Origin: Nonlabens xylanidelens
Lineage (GTDB): Bacteria; Bacteroidota; Bacteroidia; Flavobacteriales; Flavobacteriaceae
Reading direction: 5' to 3'
Length of the DNA: 64,000 bases
NCBI RefSeq assembly: GCF_002934445.1
Contig: NZ_PTJE01000001.1
Span: forward strand, 992,001-1,056,000
Both the position numbers and the translations under genes were made by a program. The notes beneath the pieces were generated by a model that ran no database searches, was not told the DNA's origin, and was given only the letters and a program-made list of their open reading frames with translations. Shown here piece after piece: positions 8,492 through 16,472 of the stretch. Every line of letters starts with the position of its first letter. Within the stretch, counting starts at the first letter, position 1.

Positions 8492-9880
8492 TTAATATCC
8501 CAAAATATCCAGCATGTGTTCGCTGGTTTGTTGTTCTTTAAAAACGCTAGTTTTAATAGCGCCATTTTCATCACGATCGATTAAAATATGTTTAGGAGCA
8601 GGTATTAAGCAGTGTTGTATGCCGCCATAGCCACCTATGCTTTCTTGATAAGCACCGGTATTAAAGAAACCTATGTAAAGAGGTTTATCTTTATGATATT
8701 TAGGTAAATAGATGGCGTTTATATTTTGCTCACTATTATAATAATCATCACTATCACAGGTAAGCCCTCCTAAAAGTACACGTTCATATTCTTCTTTCCA
8801 TCTATTGAGAGACAGCATAATAAAGCGCTTATTGATAGCCCACGAGTCAGGTAAAGTGGTGATAAAAGAACTGTTGATCATGTTCCATTTCTCACGATCG
8901 TTTTGTTGTTTTTGATACAGTACTTTATAAATAGCTCCACCGCTTTCTCCTACGGTAAAAGAACCGAATTCTGTAAAAATGTGAGGTACGTCTACTTTTG
9001 CTTCATCACAAACTTGTTTAATTTGAGAAACGATCTCGTCGATCATGTATTCATAATCAAAATCAAAAACTAAAGAGTTCTTGATAGGAAAACCACCACC
9101 TATATTTAAACTGTCCAGAGTTGGGCATATTTTCTTGAGACTTATATAGACCTTAAGACATTTATGCAACTCATTCCAGTAATAGGCATTATCACGTATT
9201 CCAGTGTTTATAAAAAAGTGCAGCATCTTAAGATCTACTTGATCATTAGTAGCTATTTGAGTCTTATAAAAATTTAGAATATTCTTATATCCTATACCTA
9301 GTCTACTGGTATAGAATTCAAATTTAGGTTCTTCTTCACTCGCGATACGTATGCCAGCATTAAACCTCTTTGAGGTAGCATCAGTAAGAAGTGTTAACTC
9401 TTCATAGTTATCTATGATAGGAACACAGTTCTGACCAGAATTTATTAATGCGGCAATGTTTTCTATGTATTGCTCTCGCTTAAAACCGTTGCAAATAACA
9501 AAAGTGTCATTCTTAATTTTACCTTCAGCTTTTAGCTTGTTGACTATATTAATGTCAAAGGCACTCGAGGTCTCGATGTGTATGTCGTTGCTTAACGCTT
9601 CGTCCAGTACATGTTTAAAATGCGAGCTTTTTGTACAATAACAGTAGTGGTATTTTGCTTTGTAGTCCGCTTTCGCGAAAGCGGAATCAAACCAACCCTT
9701 TGCACGGTTGATATTATCAGATATCTTAGGTAGATATGTGAATTTTAACGGCGCACCATATTGCTCTACTAGAGCCATTAGATCAATGCCGTGAAACTGA
9801 AGTTGGTCATCTTTCAGTTCAAACTCTTCCGTTGGGAAATAGTAAGTCTGGTTGATGAGGTCAATGTATTTTGTGTTCAA
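8492..9880 (-). CDS. speA: Arginine decarboxylase, fold III PLP enzyme
   Basis: A 462-residue PLP-dependent decarboxylase of the alanine racemase fold. The probable PLP lysine is Lys84 in YCYCTKSSHF, and the C-terminal active-site motif GGLTCDSDDYY carries the conserved Cys-Asp. It is shorter than E. coli SpeA (about 650 residues), as is common in flavobacterial versions. Placement directly upstream of agmatinase argues for arginine as substrate and putrescine as pathway product; ornithine or a carboxy-polyamine is a less likely alternative. A copy of the palindromic repeat lies in frame and encodes AFAKA at residues 67-71. Confidence 0.85.
   Translation of the reverse strand: MNTKYIDLINQTYYFPTEEFELKDDQLQFHGIDLMALVEQYGAPLKFTYLPKISDNINRAKGWFDSAFAKADYKAKYHYCYCTKSSHFKHVLDEALSNDIHIETSSAFDINIVNKLKAEGKIKNDTFVICNGFKREQYIENIAALINSGQNCVPIIDNYEELTLLTDATSKRFNAGIRIASEEEPKFEFYTSRLGIGYKNILNFYKTQIATNDQVDLKMLHFFINTGIRDNAYYWNELHKCLKVYISLKKICPTLDSLNIGGGFPIKNSLVFDFDYEYMIDEIVSQIKQVCDEAKVDVPHIFTEFGSFTVGESGGAIYKVLYQKQQNDREKWNMINSSFITTLPDSWAINKRFIMLSLNRWKEEYERVLLGGLTCDSDDYYNSEQNINAIYLPKYHKDKPLYIGFFNTGAYQESIGGYGGIQHCLIPAPKHILIDRDENGAIKTSVFKEQQTSEHMLDILGY
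9666..9685. repeat. Palindromic repeat (copy 2, in arginine decarboxylase)
   Basis: A perfect 20-base palindrome, the core plus TCC and GGA arms. It is read in frame as S-AFAKA-D. Confidence 0.9.
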
Positions 9881-9979
9881 TGTCGTTAACAGATAAATTA
9901 AAAAATAACCCCTTAAAAGCTAGAGCTTAAAAGGGATCAAATGTAAATTAGTAAAAGTTAACGGTGTGTTAAATAATCA

Positions 9980-10963
9980 TTAGATCATCTTCAAATTGAT
10001 CACTTCTTGATCTTTAAGTTTACGGTAATGACCTCGCGGTAAATCCTTCTTAGTAAGCCCACCTAAAACAACGCGATCGAGAACTTTAACTTCATAACCT
10101 ACCGCTTCAAATACACGTTGTACGATGTTGTCTTTACCACTGTGTATTTCTATTCCTATCTCGTTATTTTTACCGTTTTCTACGTAGTTGATTTCTTTAA
10201 TTTCTATCGGTTCACGATCGATAAGAATACCGTTACGTAATTGCATTAAGTCTTCATGCTTAAAACTGCGGTCTAGGGCAACTTGATAAATTTTACGTAG
10301 TTTTTGTTTAGGATTGTTCAGTTTGTTTGCTAACTCAAGATCGTTAGTAAATAACATAATACCTAAAGATGCTCTACCTAGTCTACCTACAAAGTGAAGA
10401 CTGTTAGGACTCGCACTCTCCATAAGGTCTAGAACGGTTCTACTAGAGCGTTCTCCTTTACGAGGTGAATTAAATCCTTTAGGTTTATTAAGAATAAAGT
10501 ATTCCTTTTTAGATGGTTGTATAGGTCTATCATCAAAACGTACCTCATCACCAGGCATTACCTGATAACCCATTTCTACTACAGGTTTACCGTTTACACT
10601 TACACTACCAGCTTTTATATAAATATCTGCATCACGACGGCTGCAAAGGCCAGAATTTGCGATGTACTTATTAAGTCTTGTACCAGCTTTGTCTGTCTTT
10701 CTTTTAGTAAAGCTCTCTGCTTTTTTGCGATCTATGTATTCTTTTTTAGTAACAGGTTTTCCAGAACGAGATGTTCCTACTACCTGATTTTTACCACCGC
10801 GAGTAGTAGGACGGTCGTTAGATCCTTTACCGCGAGAGGAAGATTTTCCTTTATCGCTATATGGTCTGTCATTACGTCTATCATTACCTTTTGAAGCACC
10901 AGCGCTTTTGCCATCACGGCGACCGCTACCTTTACTTTTTGATCCTTCGTTACCTCTACTCAT
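9980..10963 (-). CDS. RsuA/RluB-type pseudouridine synthase homologue, catalytic Asp replaced
   Basis: A 327-residue member of the RsuA/RluB family. Residues 1-90 are a Lys/Arg/Gly/Ser-rich disordered tail, followed by an S4 RNA-binding domain (LNKYIANSGLCSRRDADIYI) and the synthase domain. The family's catalytic motif GRLDxxT here reads VGRLGRASLG, so the essential Asp is Gly196 (codon GGT at 10376-10378). The later basic motif is also weakened (SGKDNIVQRVFE where an R-rich GxNRxVRRxFE is usual). The protein may be a non-catalytic RNA binder, or the base may be an error. The ATG at 10963 is chosen because the TTG at 10984 lies within the promoter's -7 element. Confidence 0.85.
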   Translation of the reverse strand: MSRGNEGSKSKGSGRRDGKSAGASKGNDRRNDRPYSDKGKSSSRGKGSNDRPTTRGGKNQVVGTSRSGKPVTKKEYIDRKKAESFTKRKTDKAGTRLNKYIANSGLCSRRDADIYIKAGSVSVNGKPVVEMGYQVMPGDEVRFDDRPIQPSKKEYFILNKPKGFNSPRKGERSSRTVLDLMESASPNSLHFVGRLGRASLGIMLFTNDLELANKLNNPKQKLRKIYQVALDRSFKHEDLMQLRNGILIDREPIEIKEINYVENGKNNEIGIEIHSGKDNIVQRVFEAVGYEVKVLDRVVLGGLTKKDLPRGHYRKLKDQEVINLKMI

Positions 10964-10981
10964 CGTATTAAAAATTTTTTG

Positions 10982-10989
10982 CAAAGATA
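10982..10989 (-). promoter_or_regulatory. Promoter -7 element TATCTTTG
   Basis: On the minus strand TATCTTTG matches the Bacteroidetes TAnnTTTG element, with a TTG 21 bases upstream. It lies 18 bases before the ATG at 10963, which fixes that start over the earlier TTG. Confidence 0.55.
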
Positions 10990-11197
10990 GACTTTTAGTT
11001 ATTTGAATATCAACATGAAATTCAAATTATAATAGACTATTTCTTACGTCTTTAAATGGCCATATTTAACGTATATAAAAACATGAAAATCAATCGTTTT
11101 TAACACGTGATTCTCATGCGATTTAACGAGCATATGAATAGGTAATGAATGTGGTAAAAACCTATTCTTCTTTTGTATAATAGTAAAGATTTGGAAT

Positions 11198-12451
11198 CTA
11201 CATTCCAGTTCTTATAGCCTCTACAGGATCTAGTCTCGAAGCAATGAATGCAGGAATTATTCCGGCAACAAGCCCTATTATCATACTAATGCTAGTTCCC
11301 CATAATATATTGTAGGCAGAAAGTACAAAGGTAAAATCATCTGCCATGGAATTTGCTAGTAGCGTACCCAGCCAGACAAACAATAGCCCAAATAGTCCGC
11401 CAAAAAGTGCTAGGATAATAGATTCAAATAAGAATTGAGAAAGGATAAAACGTCTTTTGGCACCCAGTGATTTTTGAATACCTATCAAATTCGTACGTTC
11501 TTTAACACTTACAAACATGATGTTTGCAATGCCAAAACCACCTACTAGTACTGAAAACCCTGCGATTATACCACCGACAAACTTTAACGTACCGGTTATA
11601 GTGTCTATTAAATCTGCAAAGCCTTTTAAAGGGTTGATAAAGAAATTAGTAATTTCATCTGGTTTTAAACCTCTGTAAGAACGTAGTTGCTGTTCAAAGG
11701 TTGCGATAAATTCATCTTGGTCGACTCCTTTTTTAGGTTTTAAAATAAGAGCAGCAGTTCTGTTTTTATTATTGTCACCATAAATTTTACGTACAAAATT
11801 AACCGGTACAAAAGCACTACCATCTTTAGAAGGTCCCATAATTCCCTGACCTTCTTTTTCTAATACACCTATTATTGTAAATTTATTTCCATATAACCTA
11901 ACACGTTTACCGATAGGGTCGCTATCACCGAATAGGCTAGAGGCGACCTCACTGCCTATTACAGCCACAGGACTACCACTATTTGATTCGGCTCCATTAA
12001 AGAAACGCCCTTCCTTTAATTTAAGGTTTTCTATGTCATAAAAAGACTCCGTACCTGGAGTGATGTTTACACCGGTAGCAGTTTTGTCTTCATATTTAAT
12101 GTTTTCTGGAGAGGCAAAAACCGTGTAAGTAATCGCGTCTATGTCATCCATACTACGTTGTAGCATCTGGTACTCATCATAAGACACATTAGGAAATTTT
12201 TCATATTCATAACGCTCCAGTTCTGTAGGGCCGAAGGATCTATTTAAAACATAAATAGTAGAAATATCAAGGGAACTTAGGCCGTCAGTGATTTCATTTT
12301 CTAGAGAATCTATAGCTGCGAGAACACCTATGATAGAAAATATCCCTATAGTCACACCTAGAAGCGAGAGAAAAGTACGCAGCAAATTGGTGCGCAATGC
12401 ATTCATGGCAAAAAAGAAACTTTCTTTTAAAACTCTTAGATAAATGAGCAT
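11198..12451 (-). CDS. MacB/FtsX-type ABC transporter permease
   Basis: A 417-residue permease with one N-terminal membrane helix (about 15-41), a large periplasmic MacB_PCD-like domain (about 45-265), and three C-terminal helices around 285-310, 335-360 and 375-400. The C-terminal FtsX domain includes VKERTNLIGIQKSLGAKRR. Such permeases export lipoproteins, peptides or macrolides together with an ATPase and often a membrane-fusion protein. No ATPase gene is adjacent, so the partner is encoded elsewhere. The gene stands alone between the pseudouridine synthase homologue and the divergent mevalonate genes. Confidence 0.88.
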   Translation of the reverse strand: MLIYLRVLKESFFFAMNALRTNLLRTFLSLLGVTIGIFSIIGVLAAIDSLENEITDGLSSLDISTIYVLNRSFGPTELERYEYEKFPNVSYDEYQMLQRSMDDIDAITYTVFASPENIKYEDKTATGVNITPGTESFYDIENLKLKEGRFFNGAESNSGSPVAVIGSEVASSLFGDSDPIGKRVRLYGNKFTIIGVLEKEGQGIMGPSKDGSAFVPVNFVRKIYGDNNKNRTAALILKPKKGVDQDEFIATFEQQLRSYRGLKPDEITNFFINPLKGFADLIDTITGTLKFVGGIIAGFSVLVGGFGIANIMFVSVKERTNLIGIQKSLGAKRRFILSQFLFESIILALFGGLFGLLFVWLGTLLANSMADDFTFVLSAYNILWGTSISMIIGLVAGIIPAFIASRLDPVEAIRTGM

Positions 12452-12539
12452 GGATTGACTTTAAATTTTAAGCTGGTTAAAAATACGCTTTCTCATTGGA
12501 CAAAAAAGAACCTAATTTGTTACAAAATTGTTGGAATAA

Positions 12540-12561
12540 TTCCGCTTTCGCGAAAGCGGAA
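12540..12561. repeat. Palindromic repeat (copy 3, intergenic upstream of mvaD)
   Basis: A perfect 22-base palindrome in the gap between the divergent permease and mvaD genes, ending 32 bases before the mvaD promoter element. Confidence 0.9.
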
Positions 12562-12593
12562 CCACAAATAACTTCTAAACGCACTAGGTAACT

Positions 12594-12601
12594 TATCTTT
12601 G
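12594..12601 (+). promoter_or_regulatory. Promoter -7 element TATCTTTG for mvaD
   Basis: TATCTTTG matches TAnnTTTG. It overlaps the first in-frame TTG (12599), so translation must begin further downstream. No clear -33 TTTG is seen. Confidence 0.5.
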
Positions 12602-12622
12602 CATCTTAAATACTATCGACAA

Positions 12623-13678
12623 TTGGAAGAGAATTTTAAACTTACAGATCAAGTAGAATTAAAGGAGTCGCTTACTACAAAATGGCAAGCACCTTCTAAT
12701 ATTGCACTAGTTAAATACTGGGGAAAACATGGTGTACAACTACCGGCAAACCCTTCTATAAGTTTTACTCTCGATGCATGTCGCACCATTACTAGTGTTA
12801 AAGCTAGTAAGGGAACACACGGTTTTAGTATAAGTTATGATGGTGTAGAAAAGCCAGAGTTTGCTCCTAAAATCAAGGCGTACTTTGAACGTATTTCTAG
12901 CTATTGTCCATGGATTACTAGTTATCATTTTGAGATAGACACACATAATACATTCCCGCACAGTTCTGGGATAGCGAGTAGTGCGAGTAGTATGGCCGCG
13001 TTGAGTGCTTGTGTAATGGATTTTGAAAGTGAGCTTACTGGTACATCTTTAGATTATCATAAAATGTCTTTTTTATCACGTCTAGGTTCTGGTAGTGCCT
13101 GTCGCAGCCTGAAAGGAGCTGCTGTTTTATGGGGTGAGCATGTGGATACTGATGGTAGTTCTAATCTTTATGGAATTGATAAGAGTGACTTATTACATCC
13201 TGTTTTTCAAGATTTTCAGGACACTATATTGTTAGTAGACAAAGGTGAGAAGGTGGTAAGTTCTACAGTAGGTCATGATTTGATGAATGATCATGCTTAT
13301 GCTAGTGCAAGATTTGAGCAAGCACAAAGTAATTTAACGATATTAAAAAAGGCGTTAAAAGATGGCGATCTAGATACTTTTATTAAAATAACAGAAAGTG
13401 AAGCGCTTACTTTACATGCGATGATGATGACTTCTCATCCTTATTTTATACTCATGAAACCTAATACGTTGTCGATTATCGAAGAGATTTGGGCTTTTAG
13501 AAAAGAGACGCAAATACCAGTGTGTTTTACTCTAGATGCAGGCGCAAACGTACATATGTTATATCCTAGCGAGCATAAAACTGCTGTCGATGGGTTGATT
13601 AACAACAAATTGACTAAATATTGCCAAAACTCTCATTATATTTGTGATCAGATAGGCACAGGAGCAAAAAAGTGCTAA
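12623..13678 (+). CDS. mvaD: Diphosphomevalonate decarboxylase
   Basis: A GHMP-superfamily enzyme converting mevalonate 5-diphosphate to isopentenyl diphosphate with ATP. Motifs seen are APSNIALVKYWGKHG near the N-terminus, the phosphate-binding HSSGIASSASSMAAL, GSGSACRS, and the catalytic-Asp region TLDAGANVHMLY. The frame is open from 12599, but that TTG is part of the promoter. The TTG at 12623 leaves about 20 residues before the conserved WQAPSNIA block, as usual for the family, giving about 351 residues. A mevalonate kinase follows after 9 bases, so the two form an isoprenoid operon. Confidence 0.9.
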   Translation: MEENFKLTDQVELKESLTTKWQAPSNIALVKYWGKHGVQLPANPSISFTLDACRTITSVKASKGTHGFSISYDGVEKPEFAPKIKAYFERISSYCPWITSYHFEIDTHNTFPHSSGIASSASSMAALSACVMDFESELTGTSLDYHKMSFLSRLGSGSACRSLKGAAVLWGEHVDTDGSSNLYGIDKSDLLHPVFQDFQDTILLVDKGEKVVSSTVGHDLMNDHAYASARFEQAQSNLTILKKALKDGDLDTFIKITESEALTLHAMMMTSHPYFILMKPNTLSIIEEIWAFRKETQIPVCFTLDAGANVHMLYPSEHKTAVDGLINNKLTKYCQNSHYICDQIGTGAKKC

Positions 13679-13687
13679 CTTAGTCAT

Positions 13688-14626
13688 ATGAAAGGACCTT
13701 TATTTTATTCTAAGATTTTACTCTTTGGAGAATACGGCATTATTAAAGACTCAAAAGGTCTCTCGATTCCTTATAACTTTTATAAGGGAGCGTTAAAAAT
13801 AAGTGACGCATTAACCGATACGGCTGCCCAATCTAATAAGAATCTAGAACGTCTAGCGACACATATTGAATCGCTTCAAGAAACTGATCAAAGCTTTCCT
13901 AAGTTTGATATCGCTAGTTTTATGAATGATGTGAATGCAGGAATGTACTTTGATTCTAGCATACCACAAGGGTATGGAGTAGGAAGTAGTGGTGCGCTAG
14001 TAGCTGCTGTTTATGATAAGTATGCTATAGATAAGATTACAGTTTTAGAAAACCTGACTAGAGAGAAGTTATTGACTTTAAAAGGCGTTTTCGGTCAGAT
14101 AGAAAGTTTCTTTCATGGAAAGAGTTCTGGACTAGATCCATTAAATTCTTATTTAAGTTTACCTATTCTTATCAATTCTAAAGAAGATATAGAACCAGCT
14201 GGGATACCATCGCAACTTGCGACAGGTAAAGGTGCTGTTTTTCTTTTAGATTCTGGAATAGTAGGTGAGACGGCGCCTATGGTTAACATCTTTATGGAGA
14301 ATATGAAACAAGAAGGTTTCCGTTCTATGTTAAAAGATAAGTTTGTTAAATACACAGATATGTGTGTTGAAGATTTCTTAAGTGGTGATGTAAAAGGGCT
14401 TTTTGGGAATGTAAAAAAACTATCTCACGTAGTATTAGATAATTTTAAACCTATGATTCCTGCACAATTTCATGACTTATGGAAACAAGGTCTGGATACT
14501 GGTGATTATTACTTGAAACTTTGCGGTTCTGGTGGTGGAGGCTACATCTTAGGATTTACAGAAGACTTAGAAAAAGCAGAAAAAACACTTGAAGATTATA
14601 AATTAGAAGTTGTTTATTCTTTTTAA
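13688..14626 (+). CDS. mvk: Mevalonate kinase (GHMP kinase)
   Basis: A 312-residue GHMP kinase predicted to phosphorylate mevalonate. It has the N-terminal KILLFGEYGII, the glycine/serine-rich ATP loop PQGYGVGSSGALVAA, GKSSGLDPLNSY containing the likely catalytic Asp, and the C-terminal LCGSGGGGYILGF. It is 9 bases downstream of mvaD on the same strand and ends before a strong terminator. Phosphomevalonate kinase could be an alternative substrate assignment, but the flavobacterial gene at this position next to mvaD is usually called mevalonate kinase. Confidence 0.88.
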   Translation: MKGPLFYSKILLFGEYGIIKDSKGLSIPYNFYKGALKISDALTDTAAQSNKNLERLATHIESLQETDQSFPKFDIASFMNDVNAGMYFDSSIPQGYGVGSSGALVAAVYDKYAIDKITVLENLTREKLLTLKGVFGQIESFFHGKSSGLDPLNSYLSLPILINSKEDIEPAGIPSQLATGKGAVFLLDSGIVGETAPMVNIFMENMKQEGFRSMLKDKFVKYTDMCVEDFLSGDVKGLFGNVKKLSHVVLDNFKPMIPAQFHDLWKQGLDTGDYYLKLCGSGGGGYILGFTEDLEKAEKTLEDYKLEVVYSF

Positions 14627-14644
14627 GAAATAACGATATATAAA

Positions 14645-14676
14645 AAAACGCTCAACTGAAAAGTTGAGCGTTTTTT
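14645..14676. terminator. Bidirectional terminator after mevalonate kinase
   Basis: ACGCTCAACT pairs with AGTTGAGCGT around a GAAA loop, with A and T runs on the two sides. It separates convergent genes. Confidence 0.88.
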
Positions 14677-14702
14677 GTTTAAAAGCATTTTAAGGTTTTA
14701 CA

Positions 14703-15113
14703 TTAAATCTCTTCTCTCCATGCAAATCCATAAGGGCCATCTTTAGAAACCGCTTTAGAATATGGTTTTAAGTGTTCAAAATCAATTTTTAAGAAAGGAA
14801 CACTTTTAACTTCTACAACTATCTCCACCATATTTATAGATATACTAATATCAGTAGGTGATAGATTTTCTTGAATAGCGACTGTAGATGCGTACTCTTC
14901 CATTAAAGGTGGTTGAGAGCCTTTTTCTATGTAGGTCTTTACATCTTCATTACTTTGAACAGTAAGGCCGCGAGAGCATATAAAACCGTCACAGAGAATT
15001 TGATATTCTTCGTTTACATTTTCAAAAACGTAGGCCCATAAACTATGCTCATCTCCTTCTACGACAACATTAAAATCTCCAAAGGAGTCTGATATATAAA
15101 TTTCTTCATTCAT
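14703..15113 (-). CDS. Small acidic protein of unknown function, possible immunity protein
   Basis: A 136-residue acidic soluble protein without signal peptide or membrane segment. I do not recognise its family. It ends in a Gly-Phe-Ala-Trp segment (PYGFAWREE). ATG at 15113 is preferred to a TTG nine bases earlier. It lies 15 bases downstream of the HExxH protein gene on the same strand, the usual order for a toxin followed by its immunity protein. The immunity role is inference from size, acidity and position only. Confidence 0.6.
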   Translation of the reverse strand: MNEEIYISDSFGDFNVVVEGDEHSLWAYVFENVNEEYQILCDGFICSRGLTVQSNEDVKTYIEKGSQPPLMEEYASTVAIQENLSPTDISISINMVEIVVEVKSVPFLKIDFEHLKPYSKAVSKDGPYGFAWREEI

Positions 15114-15128
15114 AAATAACAACGGTTT

Positions 15129-15779
15129 TTAAACAATGACATCACCATCTGGAATGGCAGGTTCTAGTGTTATAGGACTTATTGTAGGATAGTAATTGCG
15201 TTTATAATGCGTGCGCTCATCATCTCCTATTTTTCTAATTGCCTGATTACCTAAATTTGTAGTAACCAGTACTTCTTCATCATTAGGGAAGTGAGGAAAT
15301 TTAGTCTTCCATAAAGGATATTTCTTATTCTTTCTAGCCCGGTATGCCTCATATTCAAATTGCTCGTGGTAAGCATGTATAAACTCATGTGCTAGAATAG
15401 AGGCAGCTGTATTGCGACCTACATTAGATTTATGCCACGATTTTCTAAGATCTTTACGGAACATGGATCCCATCTCATCATAAAAAGTAATGATGTCTCG
15501 AGTACCTTCATATTGGTTTATAGTTCCATCTCTTATTATTAGATTTTTACCATGACTAGAAATGAATTCTTCTAGTATATCTACCACACGACCATCAGGA
15601 AATTCTAATATTAGAGCCTCTTTTTCATAAATAAAATCTAGAGTTCTAAATGTATTGTGTACAAATAGATTTGCCTCTGGATTAATGTAACGGTCTGGAT
15701 TATAGTGATAGGGCTCAAACTGCCACTTACCAGCATTATTCCAAAGTATTTTTATGTTGCTTTCTAGCATGATATTCAT
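15129..15779 (-). CDS. Orphan HExxH metallopeptidase-like protein (M91/NleD-like?)
   Basis: A 216-residue protein without a signal peptide. Residues 131-135 within ILAHEFIHAYHEQF form a zincin HExxH motif, and the extra His-Ala-Tyr-His pattern resembles the M91 (NleD) effector and Rhs C-terminal toxin group. Upstream is a beta-rich region with many Asn, Asp and Tyr residues (PYHYNPDRYINP) reminiscent of a toxin-tip boundary. No delivery domain is attached, so it may be a detached toxin tip, an effector or a domesticated peptidase. Small unknown genes flank it on both sides. The family assignment is tentative, but the motif itself is clear. Confidence 0.65.
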   Translation of the reverse strand: MNIMLESNIKILWNNAGKWQFEPYHYNPDRYINPEANLFVHNTFRTLDFIYEKEALILEFPDGRVVDILEEFISSHGKNLIIRDGTINQYEGTRDIITFYDEMGSMFRKDLRKSWHKSNVGRNTAASILAHEFIHAYHEQFEYEAYRARKNKKYPLWKTKFPHFPNDEEVLVTTNLGNQAIRKIGDDERTHYKRNYYPTISPITLEPAIPDGDVIV

Positions 15780-15820
15780 AAGGTGGTGGTTTAATTGAAT
15801 TTTATTGTTTTAAAATAGAC

Positions 15821-16234
15821 TTAGCTCCAACTCATATCAATTTCTATTTTGTTATTCTTAATCTTGACTTTTCCTCCAATCGATTTTTTTTCACCTGGGT
15901 AAATTTCGTAAATCTTAATATCTCCTTGGTTTTTAGGAATATTATCTCTCAAACGTTTGCTATTTTGAATCCATTTTTCAATTTCTAACGGATTATCAAT
16001 TTCAAAACCTATTATAAACTGTCTGGTAAAGATGCTTCCGTGCTTTTCTATTTCTAAATTCTTAGTTCCTTTGGGTAATTTATCTAAACCGCCCCAATCT
16101 AAAGTAAGCTGAATAACTTCGTCTTTTTCCCAAGGTAGAACAGTAGTTTCAGATATATAAATGTAAGCAGCTAACAAAGTAAAACAAGTGAAACCTATTA
16201 TTGCTATCCATTTTACAATTTTGAAGAATTTCAT
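15821..16234 (-). CDS. Small membrane-anchored protein of unknown function
   Basis: A 137-residue protein with a single N-terminal hydrophobic helix (about 7-27) and a small basic/acidic periplasmic domain. The rest is beta-rich and ends WS. I do not recognise it. It is the first gene of the three-gene accessory pocket, 41 bases upstream of the HExxH gene on the same strand. Upstream of it lies a hairpin-rich non-coding stretch. Confidence 0.6.
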   Translation of the reverse strand: MKFFKIVKWIAIIGFTCFTLLAAYIYISETTVLPWEKDEVIQLTLDWGGLDKLPKGTKNLEIEKHGSIFTRQFIIGFEIDNPLEIEKWIQNSKRLRDNIPKNQGDIKIYEIYPGEKKSIGGKVKIKNNKIEIDMSWS

Positions 16235-16315
16235 GTTGTATTATTTATTTAAAGAGTAATAAATTCTACTTCTTTGAAGATGAATTTTATTCTTATGATT
16301 GTTTATTTCTATAAA

Positions 16316-16390
16316 CGGAATGAATTCCGTCGCTAGGAATTCATTTTGTCGCCTCGCGGCGTTCTTTTTATTTAGCGGAATAAATTCCGC
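16316..16390. repeat. Cluster of four short inverted repeats (REP-like)
   Basis: Between two minus-strand genes four hairpins follow each other: CGGAAT-GA-ATTCCG (16316-16329), overlapping TGAATTCC-N7-GGAATTCA (16321-16343); CGCC-TCGC-GGCG (16350-16361); and GCGGAAT-AA-ATTCCGC (16375-16390). The density of GGAATTC/GCGGAA arms is unlike neighbouring gaps. It resembles a REP-type or miniature mobile element, but no transposase is nearby. Confidence 0.6.
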
Positions 16391-16430
16391 TTTTTCTATT
16401 GCGGTATTTTATTAGAATTTCTAATTTTCC

Positions 16431-16472
16431 TAACTCCTAACTCCTAACTCCTAACTCCTAACTCCTAACTCC
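16431..16472. repeat. Tandem heptamer repeat, six copies of TAACTCC
   Basis: Six exact head-to-tail copies of TAACTCC. On the minus strand the first unit encountered supplies the stop codon of the M48 peptidase gene, so copy-number changes would alter only the trailer. The length is suited to slipped-strand variation. Confidence 0.95.

Noticed and set aside
9901-9936. Hairpin between pseudouridine synthase and arginine decarboxylase as riboswitch or terminator
   Set aside because: CCCTT/AAGGG pair but the inner bases mismatch; no conserved riboswitch features seen.
10517-10894. 125-codon open frame opposite the pseudouridine synthase
   Set aside because: Antisense to the S4 domain and basic tail; composition bias explains the open frame.
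11136-11167. GAATAGGT-N16-ACCTATTC hairpin after the permease gene as terminator
   Set aside because: No T run follows on the minus strand where the gene lies, and the loop is long. Not convincing.
12599-12622. TTG at 12599 as the start of mvaD (359 residues)
   Set aside because: The TTG is part of the TATCTTTG promoter element and cannot be in a leader. TTG at 12623 is chosen; the exact start remains uncertain.
16316-16472. Integron attC site or CRISPR array
   Set aside because: The hairpins differ from each other in sequence and spacing, there are no regular spacers, and no integrase or cas genes occur in the window.
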